NCBI RefSeq assembly: GCF_003265355.1
Contig: NZ_QFRW01000080.1
Span: forward strand, 48,002-112,001
Source of the DNA: Glycomyces dulcitolivorans
GTDB taxonomy: Bacteria > Actinomycetota > Actinomycetes > Mycobacteriales > Micromonosporaceae
Direction of reading: 5' to 3'
DNA: 64,000 nt
In this document: positions 26,005 through 35,416 of the stretch, piece after piece
How positions within the stretch are numbered: position 1 is the stretch's first letter
Layout of the letters: every line of letters starts with the position of its first letter
The notes under the pieces: generated by a model
Told to the model about the DNA's origin: nothing
Databases searched by the model: none
Seen by the model: the letters and a program-made list of their open reading frames with translations, nothing else
Translations under genes and position numbers: made by a program

Positions 26005-27534
26005 CAGGTCGTACACGCGCGACGGCAGCAGATCGAGCTGCCCCGGCGTCGCCTCGACCAGGAGGCGCGGACCGTTCCTGACCGCGATCAGCGCGGAGGC
26101 CCGCTCGCCGTCGCGCCGTTCGATTCGCACGCTCGCGACGCGGCAGATCGGATATGCGCTGAGCACGGCTTCGGCCGCGGGTCGAGCCTGCTCCGACGCG
26201 ACCGAAACGCGATGGCGCAGAAGCACATTCGCCGCCGACCTCAGTCGGTCGTCCTCGTTCGCCACATCTGCGACCAGGTGGCCCGTGCGCTGGCCGTCCT
26301 GCGGGTTCGGCACCGAGACCGGGAAGCGGTCCCGGTCCGTGCACCGCCAAGAGGTCGTCGGCGCGTGCTCGGGAACGACCGCGGGGACCGGGACCAGCTG
26401 CGGCGCAGGCATAGACGGGGAGGCGAGGCCGAGGAGCCGGTAGGCGGCGGCGTGGATGCGGGCGGCCGGGCCCGGGTCGGGTTCTGCGAGGGCGTCGGCG
26501 AAGTCGAATTCGAGCGGGCCCTGATCGATGGCCCGGCGGATCTGAGGTGCGGCGGGCGCGGCGCTGTCGAATCGCGGGGCGGCCCGGCCGAAGCGGGCGA
26601 GGGGGAGTTCGGGCGGCATATTGGCGAAACCGAAGGCGGCCAACAGGGTCGGCACACCGAGAGCCGCGCCGTAGAACGTGACCGAGCCGTGGTCGCCGAT
26701 GAGGCAGTCGGCGGCGGCGAGCACGGCGCGCCAGCCTTCGTCGGGCGGGATCATGATGAGGCCGTTGACGAGGTACGGCCGCAGCAGGCCGGTCGGGCTC
26801 GGGCCGCCGCCGAGGCTTTCGTTGGGGTGGGGGATGTAGGCGACGGCGAACTCGTCCATGGGCAGCTCGGCGAACAGGCGCTCGGGGAGGGTCTGGTCCC
26901 GGCGGGCCAGCGCGGTGAGGTCCCAGGAGGAGGAGAGGACCACGAGGCGGCGGCCGGGGGCGATGCCGAGGGCGGCGCGGTAGCAGTCGCGGAGGGCGGT
27001 GCCGGCGCGGAGGCGTTCGAAGCAGACGTCGCCGCAGACTTCGGCGTGCGGGAGGGCGTCGGGGCAGTCGACGGCGAGGCGGCGCAGCGCCGCCGGGCCG
27101 GGGAGGGCGAGGAGGTCGGGGGTCTGGCCGTGCGGGCCGCGGATCTGCTCGGGCGAGAGGCCGGAGACGCCGCTGAGCTCGGGCCGGAGGCGGTTGTGGC
27201 CGGCGCCGTGGGGGAGGGAGATGACGGGCGCGCCCGCCTCGTAGAGGCAGGGGTCGGGGCTGGAGGTGATGACCAGGTCCGGGCGCATGGCGGGGACGGC
27301 GGCCCAGGGGAGGAGCTCGATCCCGTTCCGGGCGGCGAAGTCGGGCGCGCCGGAGGCGAAGCGGGAGCCGGGGATGAGGGTGTAAGCGAGGCGGAGGCGG
27401 TCGTCGCCGGAGAAGAGCGGTTCGACGTCGTAGCGCAGTCGCGCGAGCGCCTGTGACGTCCGCCCGGCGACCGCGATCAGTCGGTGAGCCGGTCGCCGGT
27501 CGCCGGTCGCCGGTCGCCGGTCGCTATCGATCAT
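25891..27534 (-). CDS. TagF/CDP-glycerol glycerophosphotransferase-like protein
   Basis: A 547-residue protein. The GT-B-like part (about residues 20-360) has VVLSSSWDLTALARRDQ, VAYIPHPNE and LIGDHGSVTFYGAALGVPTLLA, a pattern I know from actinobacterial proteins related to teichoic-acid glycerophosphotransferases. A second region (about 400-547) has no family I recognise. The N-terminus is encoded by five 7-base repeats (27488-27522). The 3' end overlaps the STAND gene by 114 bases in antisense. The substrate is unknown; a polyol-phosphate or glycan role is inferred. Confidence 0.55.
   Translation of the reverse strand: MIDSDRRPATGDRRPAHRLIAVAGRTSQALARLRYDVEPLFSGDDRLRLAYTLIPGSRFASGAPDFAARNGIELLPWAAVPAMRPDLVITSSPDPCLYEAGAPVISLPHGAGHNRLRPELSGVSGLSPEQIRGPHGQTPDLLALPGPAALRRLAVDCPDALPHAEVCGDVCFERLRAGTALRDCYRAALGIAPGRRLVVLSSSWDLTALARRDQTLPERLFAELPMDEFAVAYIPHPNESLGGGPSPTGLLRPYLVNGLIMIPPDEGWRAVLAAADCLIGDHGSVTFYGAALGVPTLLAAFGFANMPPELPLARFGRAAPRFDSAAPAAPQIRRAIDQGPLEFDFADALAEPDPGPAARIHAAAYRLLGLASPSMPAPQLVPVPAVVPEHAPTTSWRCTDRDRFPVSVPNPQDGQRTGHLVADVANEDDRLRSAANVLLRHRVSVASEQARPAAEAVLSAYPICRVASVRIERRDGERASALIAVRNGPRLLVEATPGQLDLLPSRVYDLLAQQSSDPFGVKLAEAIEDLQRDFEPQPTIVAVEETA
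27488..27524. repeat. Tandem heptanucleotide repeat GCCGGTC, 5.3 copies
   Basis: Five perfect copies of GCCGGTC plus two further bases lie inside the first codons of the gene at 25891-27534, just after its ATG. Seven is not a multiple of three, so gain or loss of one copy would shift the frame. Confidence 0.9.
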
Positions 27535-27655
27535 CCTATTGCCAACCGGCCCTCTAACTCCTGAACGCGACGGCGTGTCGCGTCATCATGTTAACCGGCA
27601 GTTCGTGATCCGTCAGTTCGAACACGCCGAGTGGCGACCGCGATAGCATCGGCTG

Positions 27656-28147
27656 ATGGCGGCGGGTGCGATTGCGGCGAGCGGGGCCTCAGCGGGGTTC
27701 ACGCTGCCCGCGGTCTGCGCCGCCGCGATCGGGATCGCCACGGTCGCGGTCCTGTGGCGGCTGTACCTCCTTGCGACCCAATCCGAGACGGAGAACTCCA
27801 CCGGCGGCGTCGCGAAGGCGCTCATGGTCGCCGGGGCCGCGATCGCCGCCGTCGGGTGCGTGCTCGTCTTCGCCGACCCGTTCGCGACCGCCGGGGCCGC
27901 CGCGATCGCGACCGTCCTCGGGGGACCCGCGGTCTCCCTCGTCGGCGACATCGCGGCCGGCCGGGCCGCCACCGGGAAGACGCCCGCCTCCAGGGCCGTC
28001 GCCATCGCCGCGCTCGCGATCGTCGCTCTCATCGGGTTCGTGCTGCCCGCGCTGGTGCTCGCCGCGCTCGCGTTCGCGGTCCTGCTGCTCCTCGCACTGG
28101 CCGCCTCGGGCTGGTTCCGGTTCCCGTCGCTGAGCGTGCGGGACTGA
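27656..28147 (+). CDS. Multi-pass membrane protein of unknown function
   Basis: A 163-residue protein with about four membrane helices (residues about 12-38, 53-75, 80-95 and 118-150) and few polar residues between. A TAGCAT box (27644-27649) lies 6 bases before the ATG with no ribosome-binding site, pointing to a leaderless mRNA. The next gene, at 28152, starts 4 bases after its stop and is also membrane-bound, so the two likely act together. No family recognised. Confidence 0.6.
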   Translation: MAAGAIAASGASAGFTLPAVCAAAIGIATVAVLWRLYLLATQSETENSTGGVAKALMVAGAAIAAVGCVLVFADPFATAGAAAIATVLGGPAVSLVGDIAAGRAATGKTPASRAVAIAALAIVALIGFVLPALVLAALAFAVLLLLALAASGWFRFPSLSVRD

Positions 28148-28151
28148 GGCC

Positions 28152-28451
28152 GTGCGCGCCCTCGTCCTCGCCGTCCTGCTCCTAGCGACGCTCGCCTACG
28201 GGATCGCCGCGAACGTCGGAGCCGGTGCGCCCCAAGGGTTCGCCGAGACCGACTGCTTCCACGTCGACGCCACGGGCGACATCGGCCCCTGCGAGGACGC
28301 CCCCGAGCCCGCGCCGACCGCCGCCGTGACCGCCGCGAACTGGGCCTGGTGGGGCCCGGCCGCCGCGCCCGTCGCGCTCGGGGCGCTCGTGCTGTGGGTG
28401 TGGCTGCGGATCAGCCGCGCCAGCGCATCGCGGGCTCCGAGGAGACCTTGA
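28152..28451 (+). CDS. Small membrane protein with two helices
   Basis: A 99-residue protein from GTG 28152. An N-terminal signal-like helix (residues 4-20), an extracytoplasmic loop with two Cys (about residues 35 and 47) that could pair, and a C-terminal helix (about 66-86) ending in basic residues. Coupled to the membrane gene at 27656. The 3' end overlaps the opposite-strand acetyltransferase gene by 41 bases. Function unknown. Confidence 0.5.
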   Translation: MRALVLAVLLLATLAYGIAANVGAGAPQGFAETDCFHVDATGDIGPCEDAPEPAPTAAVTAANWAWWGPAAAPVALGALVLWVWLRISRASASRAPRRP

Positions 28452-28878
28452 AGCCGATCTGCTCGTACAGGCCCTGGCCCTGCTCGGACGCGAGCAGTTC
28501 GACCACGTCCACGCCGCACTCCGCGAACCACGCCATCAGCGCGTCCATGCACGCGCGGCTGTAGCCGCGGCGGCGCCACTCGGCGTCGGTGACCACGTTG
28601 AACACCCAGCCGTACCGGCCGGTCAGGTTGTGCGGGCCCGGCAGCCGCTCGCTGATCACCCCGACCGCGCAGGCCGCGAGGCGCCCCGAGCCGTCGGGAG
28701 CGTCGATCACGATCGCGCACATGGTCGGCTCGTCCGCGAACAGGCGCCGCTTGAGGATCTCGGCCGTCGGGGCCTTCCACGCCGGGTCGCTCATGTCTAC
28801 CCACGGCGCGAGCATGATCTCTCGCAGCCGCACGAGCTCGTCAATGTCGCCGGGTCCGGCGAGACGGGTGTCGGTCAT
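28411..28878 (-). CDS. GNAT-family N-acetyltransferase
   Basis: A 155-residue protein from ATG 28878. The acetyl-CoA motif A is VVTDAEWRRRGYSRACMDALM (about residues 97-117), with the R-x-x-G-x-S/A loop, and the C-terminal LYEQIGFK segment is typical of GNAT enzymes. The acceptor is not predictable. Its 3' end overlaps the end of the convergent small membrane gene. Confidence 0.85.
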   Translation of the reverse strand: MTDTRLAGPGDIDELVRLREIMLAPWVDMSDPAWKAPTAEILKRRLFADEPTMCAIVIDAPDGSGRLAACAVGVISERLPGPHNLTGRYGWVFNVVTDAEWRRRGYSRACMDALMAWFAECGVDVVELLASEQGQGLYEQIGFKVSSEPAMRWRG

Positions 28879-28953
28879 GGCGCGAGTGTATGCCGGGCCC
28901 GAAACGGCCGCCGCGGGTTCCGTTGGCGCCCAAACCGTGCCATCATGGGCTCT

Positions 28954-30633
28954 ATGTCCCGCCGCCCCAAGGACCTCACGCCCGAGCAGCTCCGCTTCGT
29001 CCCGCAGAAGCCCGTGCGCTGGCTGTCGCCGCGCACGCTCCTCGACACGAGCATGCGCTTCGGCCTGGCCCGCGTGTTCGGCGGCTACGTCGACAAGCGC
29101 GAGATCATAGGTGGCCGCGAGCAGCCGGTCTACGACCACTCGGGCGCCGAGGAGCTGTGGATCGACTACGTCGCGGACATCGGCGACGGCTTCAACGCGA
29201 CCTACTCGATCGCGTACCTCATGGCCCAGGACGAGCTGGAGGTCGGCGGCGAGCGCCTGCCGCGCGGCTCGGTGCTCGTCATGGGCGGGGACGAGGTGTA
29301 CCCGGCGGGGGACTGGGTCGAGTACGAGCAGCGGATGAAGGGCCCGTACCAGGCCGCGAACCCGGGGAGTCCGGTGGCGCTGTACGCGATCCCGGGGAAC
29401 CACGACTGGTTCGACGGCCTGACCGCGTTCGCGCGCCAGTTCACCGAGGGCCGCACGATCGGCGGGTACCGGACGTTCCAGAAGCGGTCGTACTTCGCTT
29501 TGAACCTGCCGCACCGGTGGTGGCTGTTCGCGCTCGACGCGCAGTTCGACACGCACCTGGACCAGAACCAGATCGAGTACTTCCGCCGCGCCGCCCAGCA
29601 GTTGCAGCCCGGCGACCAGGTGATCCTGTGCGTGGCGCAGCCGTCGTGGCTGTGGACGGCCGACGACCCGCGCTCGTTCGACCGGATCGACCACTTCATC
29701 CGGGACGTGATCGCCGCGCGGGGCGCGCGCGTGCCGCTGATCCTCACCGGCGACCGCCACCACTACGCCCACTACTCCGAAGTGGACGGTGTGCGGCACC
29801 TGGTGGGCGCGGGCGGCGGAGGCGCGTACCTGTCGCCGACGCACACGCTGCCCGAGGAGCTGACCGCGCCGAGGCGCTCGGTGCCCGAACCCGATGCGCC
29901 CGAACGGGAGTACCGGCTCGCGCAGACGTACCCGTCGAAGGCGAAGTCGCTGAGCTACTCGTTCGGGATCTTCGGGCGCCTGCCGTGGCTGAACAAGGGG
30001 TTCGTGGCGCTCATGGCCGTGGTCTCCCTGATCGGGACGGTCTCGATCCTCGAAGGCACCGGCACCACGGTCGCGGCCGCGGCGGTGCTCATCGCCGCCG
30101 GGGTCGCGTTCGCGCACCCCGGCCAGGGCCGGCGCACGAGCCGGCACTACCTCCTCGGCGGGCTCCACGGCCTCGCGCAGGCGGTGCTGGCCTGGGGCGG
30201 GGCGCAGGTCATCAAGCAGTTCGACGACGTCTCGTTCTGGACCTACCTGATCTACCTGCCGCTCGCGGGGCTGGCCGGGACCTGGCTGGTCGGCCTCTAC
30301 CTCGTGGTGGCGAACCGGTTGGGCGTCAACGCGAACGAGCTGTTCGCGGGCATGTCGGTGATCGACCAGAAGTGCTTCCTGCGCATCCGCGTGGACAAGG
30401 ACGGCGCCACGGTCTATCCGGTCGGCCTCGACCGGGTCGGCCGCCATTGGGAGGCCGATCCCGAAGGGTCCGAGACGAGTTCGTGGATCAAACCGGTGGT
30501 GCCGCTGTCGCCGCGGCTCATCGAGCCGGGCTTCGGGGCCTCCCACCCGGTGCCCGCCGAGGAGCTCGTGCCCCGGCAGCATCCAGTGCGGCGCTTGGTG
30601 TCCCAGGCGTCCACCTGGTTCACCGGCCGCTGA
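28954..30633 (+). CDS. Calcineurin-like metallophosphoesterase with membrane domain
   Basis: A 559-residue protein. Phosphoesterase motifs appear in order: DIGDGFN (near residue 75), GGDEVYP (near 110), GNHDW (148-152) and GDRHHYAHY (near 267), which bind two metal ions. Three to four membrane helices follow (about 350-450), then a soluble C-terminal domain. This is a large actinobacterial membrane-linked type; substrate unknown, possibly a phospholipid or nucleotide. The start could also be ATG 28945, three codons earlier. It converges with the POT transporter gene one base away. Confidence 0.8.
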   Translation: MSRRPKDLTPEQLRFVPQKPVRWLSPRTLLDTSMRFGLARVFGGYVDKREIIGGREQPVYDHSGAEELWIDYVADIGDGFNATYSIAYLMAQDELEVGGERLPRGSVLVMGGDEVYPAGDWVEYEQRMKGPYQAANPGSPVALYAIPGNHDWFDGLTAFARQFTEGRTIGGYRTFQKRSYFALNLPHRWWLFALDAQFDTHLDQNQIEYFRRAAQQLQPGDQVILCVAQPSWLWTADDPRSFDRIDHFIRDVIAARGARVPLILTGDRHHYAHYSEVDGVRHLVGAGGGGAYLSPTHTLPEELTAPRRSVPEPDAPEREYRLAQTYPSKAKSLSYSFGIFGRLPWLNKGFVALMAVVSLIGTVSILEGTGTTVAAAAVLIAAGVAFAHPGQGRRTSRHYLLGGLHGLAQAVLAWGGAQVIKQFDDVSFWTYLIYLPLAGLAGTWLVGLYLVVANRLGVNANELFAGMSVIDQKCFLRIRVDKDGATVYPVGLDRVGRHWEADPEGSETSSWIKPVVPLSPRLIEPGFGASHPVPAEELVPRQHPVRRLVSQASTWFTGR

Positions 30634-30634
30634 C

Positions 30635-32173
30635 CTACTGCGCGCGCGGCTCCGGCGGCGTCTCCAGGACCGCGTCGGGGCCGTGCCCGCCCTGGCCCAT
30701 GAGCCGGTGCAGGGCCGGGCTGAACAGCGCCAGCACGATCGCGGTGAGGATCGCGAGCCCGGCGAGGATGTAGAAGAACGCCTGCTCGCCGACCTTCGGC
30801 ACCAGGAACGCGTACGCCTGGCCGCCCAGCGGCGTGCCCACGGCCGGGCCGAGGAACCACACGCCCATCAACTGGCCCTTCAGGTTCGCGGGCGCCAGCT
30901 GCGTCGTCACCGACAGCCCGACCGGCGAGACGCACAGCTCGCCCCACGTCAGCAGCAGGTACACCACGACCATCCACCCCAGCGCCACCAGGACGCCACC
31001 GTCGGCGCGCCCTTGGAGCCAGCCGAGGAACACCCACGACAGGCCCGTCAGGCCCACGCCGAGCGCGAACTTGTACGCCGTCCCGAACTGCGCGCCGGCC
31101 TTGAGCCAGATCGCGCCGAAGATCGGCGAGAAGATCAGGATGAAGATCGAGTTGAGGTTCTGCACCCCGCCCGCGGGCAGGTGGAAGCCCCACGAGTCGA
31201 GGTCCACGGAGTTCGAGGCGAACGCGGTGAGGATCGAGCCCATCTGGAGGTACAGCATCCAGAACACGACCGACGCGATGAACAGGCCCACGTAGGCGCG
31301 CAGGCCGGCCTTCTCGGCGGCCGTGACGTCCTTGGCCTCGCCGAAGATGTAGATGAAGTACCAGACCGCGGCCGCGATCGACAGGATCGTGACCACGGTC
31401 GGGACCGTCGAGAGCGTGAGCGTCCCCGTCGCGGCCCAGACGGCGATCGCCACCGCCGCGATGACCAGCGCGATGACGACGATCCGCACGACCTTGCCGC
31501 GCTCGGCGTCTTCGAGCGGCCGCGAGGGCCCGATGCCGGTGCCCGTCAGGCGCGACCAGCCCCGCACGTACCACAGCAGGCCCAGCGCCATCCCGACCGC
31601 GGCCGCGCCGAAGCCCAGGTGCCACCGGTCGTCCCCGGCCAGGTACGGCGTCACGAGGATGCCGAGGAACCCGCCGAGGTTGATGCCCATGTAGAACACG
31701 GAGAACCCGGCGTCGCGCCGCGCGTCCGAGTCCCCGTCGTACAGGCGCCCCACCATCACCGAGATGTTCGGCTTCAGCAGGCCCGAGCCGAGCACCACCA
31801 GGAACAGGCCGAAGAACACCAGGCCCGGCCCGCTCACGGGGATCGCCATCGAGATGTGGCCGCACATGATGATCACGCCGCCGATGAGCACCGCGCGCCG
31901 CGCGCCCAGCACCCGGTCGGCGAGCCACCCGCCCGGCAGCGACGTCAGGTACACCGCGCCCGAGTACAGCGACGCGATCGGCACCGCGACCGTGTCGGTC
32001 AGCCCGAGGCCGTTGTGGAGCACGCTCGCGGTGAGGAACGTGAGCAGGATGCCCTGGAGCCCGTAGAAGCTGAACCGCTCCCACATCTCCGTCCCGAACA
32101 GGACGGCGAGGCCGCGGGGATGCCCGAAGAAGGTCTTCTCCCGACCGGCTGCGGGGTATTCGCGATGGGACAT
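30635..32173 (-). CDS. POT/PTR-family proton-dependent peptide transporter
   Basis: A 512-residue membrane protein with 12-14 helices. The N-terminus FFGHPRGLAVLFGTEMWERFSF is diagnostic of POT transporters and contains the E-x-x-E-R-F motif used for proton coupling. The MFS loop GGWLADRVLGARR follows, and later a GINLGGFLG segment. It imports di- and tripeptides with protons. Transcribed alone and convergent with the phosphoesterase gene. Confidence 0.93.
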   Translation of the reverse strand: MSHREYPAAGREKTFFGHPRGLAVLFGTEMWERFSFYGLQGILLTFLTASVLHNGLGLTDTVAVPIASLYSGAVYLTSLPGGWLADRVLGARRAVLIGGVIIMCGHISMAIPVSGPGLVFFGLFLVVLGSGLLKPNISVMVGRLYDGDSDARRDAGFSVFYMGINLGGFLGILVTPYLAGDDRWHLGFGAAAVGMALGLLWYVRGWSRLTGTGIGPSRPLEDAERGKVVRIVVIALVIAAVAIAVWAATGTLTLSTVPTVVTILSIAAAVWYFIYIFGEAKDVTAAEKAGLRAYVGLFIASVVFWMLYLQMGSILTAFASNSVDLDSWGFHLPAGGVQNLNSIFILIFSPIFGAIWLKAGAQFGTAYKFALGVGLTGLSWVFLGWLQGRADGGVLVALGWMVVVYLLLTWGELCVSPVGLSVTTQLAPANLKGQLMGVWFLGPAVGTPLGGQAYAFLVPKVGEQAFFYILAGLAILTAIVLALFSPALHRLMGQGGHGPDAVLETPPEPRAQ

Positions 32174-32355
32174 CTCCGGCCTCCCGTTTTCCTCGGCTGC
32201 GCTTGCCGGTACCCGGCGCGGCGTGCGCCGACACCTGCCGACGCTAACCGCTTCCCGTACCCGGGGCGGGCGAATCGGACAACCAGGCGTCCCCGAACGG
32301 ATGCGCTGCGGTCATTTGTCTGATATGCACGGTTGGTTGGTCTACGATCCGCCCT

Positions 32356-33309
32356 ATGAGCGACGATCCTTACTGGAACTCCGGGCAGACCGAGGAGCCC
32401 TCGGGGCGCTTCTCCGGCGGCGACCCCCTCGTGACCGACACCTTCGAAGGCTGGTGGCACGCCTCCTTCGACGTCGTCCAGCGCTCCTGGCGCACCGTCG
32501 GCCTCATCCTGCTCATCGGCGTGGTCCTGCCCCGCTGGATCCTCGGCGCCTACAACAACAACGTGCGCGCCCCCGAGAAGGACATCGTCGTCACCGACTG
32601 GGGGACCTTCGTCCGCGAGTACTCCCCGGGCGCGCTCGCCGGGTTCATCGGCCTCGTCCTCACCCTCGCCGTCCTCTACGTCTCCGGCTCGGCCGTCCTC
32701 GGCGCCGTCCGCACCGCCGCCGCCGAAGCCGCTGGGGGCTTCCTCAGCCTCGGCGAGGCGTTCTCCTTCGGGTTCAAGCGCGGCGGCAGGTTCTTCCTGT
32801 GGCTCCTGCTCGCCTGGGTCACCATCGCCGTCGGCCTCGTCCTGTGCGTCCTGCCCGGCCTGTGGGCGATCTTCGCGCTCAGCCTCATGGCCCCCGCCGC
32901 CGTCTTCGAGGCCCGCCGCAGCCCCTACGCCCGCTCGATCCAGCTCACGCACTCCGCGTTCTGGCCCGCGCTCGGACGCCTGTGCATCGTCGTCCTCGTC
33001 GCCATCGCCGCGAACCTCATCATCGCCCTCGTCGGCCTCCTGCTCGCCGGCCTGTGGCACGCGATCTTCGCCGGCTGGCTCGCCGCCGTCCTCACCATCG
33101 TCACCGAGGCCGTCATGGCGCTCCTGCTCCTGGCCCCGATGATCTGGATCCTCTCCGCCGCCCTGTGCACCTACGCCTGGCTGCGGGGCCGCGCCGAATC
33201 CGTCTCGGCCACCTCCCTCTCGGCCGAGGCCTCCGGCGCCGCCGCGCCCGGCGGCTACACCGGCCCCGGCGAACCCGGCCACCCGGGAGCACCCTCGCCG
33301 ACACCGTGA
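32356..33309 (+). CDS. Six-helix membrane protein of unknown function
   Basis: A 317-residue protein. A 35-residue soluble N-terminus and a Gly/Pro/Ala-rich C-terminal tail flank about six hydrophobic segments. The amphipathic start of each helical hairpin and LTHSAFWPALGRLCIVVLVAI resemble the membrane domain found in glycerophosphodiester phosphodiesterase-like and DUF7544-like proteins of actinobacteria, without any catalytic part. TACGAT (32343-32348) is 7 bases before ATG 32356, suggesting a leaderless message. Confidence 0.65.
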   Translation: MSDDPYWNSGQTEEPSGRFSGGDPLVTDTFEGWWHASFDVVQRSWRTVGLILLIGVVLPRWILGAYNNNVRAPEKDIVVTDWGTFVREYSPGALAGFIGLVLTLAVLYVSGSAVLGAVRTAAAEAAGGFLSLGEAFSFGFKRGGRFFLWLLLAWVTIAVGLVLCVLPGLWAIFALSLMAPAAVFEARRSPYARSIQLTHSAFWPALGRLCIVVLVAIAANLIIALVGLLLAGLWHAIFAGWLAAVLTIVTEAVMALLLLAPMIWILSAALCTYAWLRGRAESVSATSLSAEASGAAAPGGYTGPGEPGHPGAPSPTP

Positions 33310-33385
33310 ATCCACAGCCGTATCGAAGGACGCCGGGGCGACGCCCCGGCGTCCGCGCTTTTCACCACGAGTTTCGTCCCCCGGA

Positions 33386-33412
33386 TTGGCACTCTCAAGG
33401 CCAGAGTGCTAT
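33386..33412 (+). promoter_or_regulatory. CIRCE element 1 (HrcA operator) on the groEL promoter
   Basis: TTGGCACTC, 9 bases, GAGTGCTAT: one half-site is two mismatches or fewer from the CIRCE consensus. It overlaps the -35 (TTGGCA, 33386-33391) and the first bases of the -10 (TATACC, 33410-33415), spaced by 18 bases. Confidence 0.9.
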
Positions 33413-33420
33413 ACCTGGTT

Positions 33421-33447
33421 CTGGCACTCGCCGCTGGGGAGTGCTAA
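33421..33447 (+). promoter_or_regulatory. CIRCE element 2 (HrcA operator)
   Basis: CTGGCACTC, 9 bases, GAGTGCTAA. It starts 8 bases after the first element ends, so HrcA should cover the promoter and the first transcribed bases. Confidence 0.9.
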
Positions 33448-33539
33448 GAACGCGATGAGGTGGTCGGGTCTGAGGGCCCACCGTCGCGGGTACGCCGCCT
33501 CACCGTCGACCACGAACGTTATCCGAAAGGAAGCCATAA

Positions 33540-35171
<1,632 letters not shown>

Positions 35172-35215
35172 GCAGCCCTTCGGGACTGCTCACTCAGGCC
35201 GACTGAGTACTGCGA

Positions 35216-35251
35216 GGGAGGACCGCTCACTGTAAAGTGAGTGGTTCTCCC
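35216..35251 (+). terminator. Rho-independent terminator of groEL
   Basis: A 16-pair stem (including three G-U pairs) around a four-base GTAA loop, followed by TTTCTCT. It is 45 bases after the groEL stop. Confidence 0.85.
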
Positions 35252-35416
35252 TTTCTCTGTACTGGCTGCCAGTGCAGACGGCGCAGCCGCTGCGCAAGCG
35301 GCATACCGCCCCAACCACGGGCGGTATGCCGCGACGCGGGTGCGTGTCCGAATTGTTGGCGCCCAAGCCGATTCACGCCTCTTCACACCGTGTGCGACGA
35401 GAGCTACCCTGTCATC

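Noticed and set aside
33386..33447. Regular repeats with spacers, considered as a CRISPR-like array
   Set aside because: They are the paired half-sites of two CIRCE operators at a groEL promoter.
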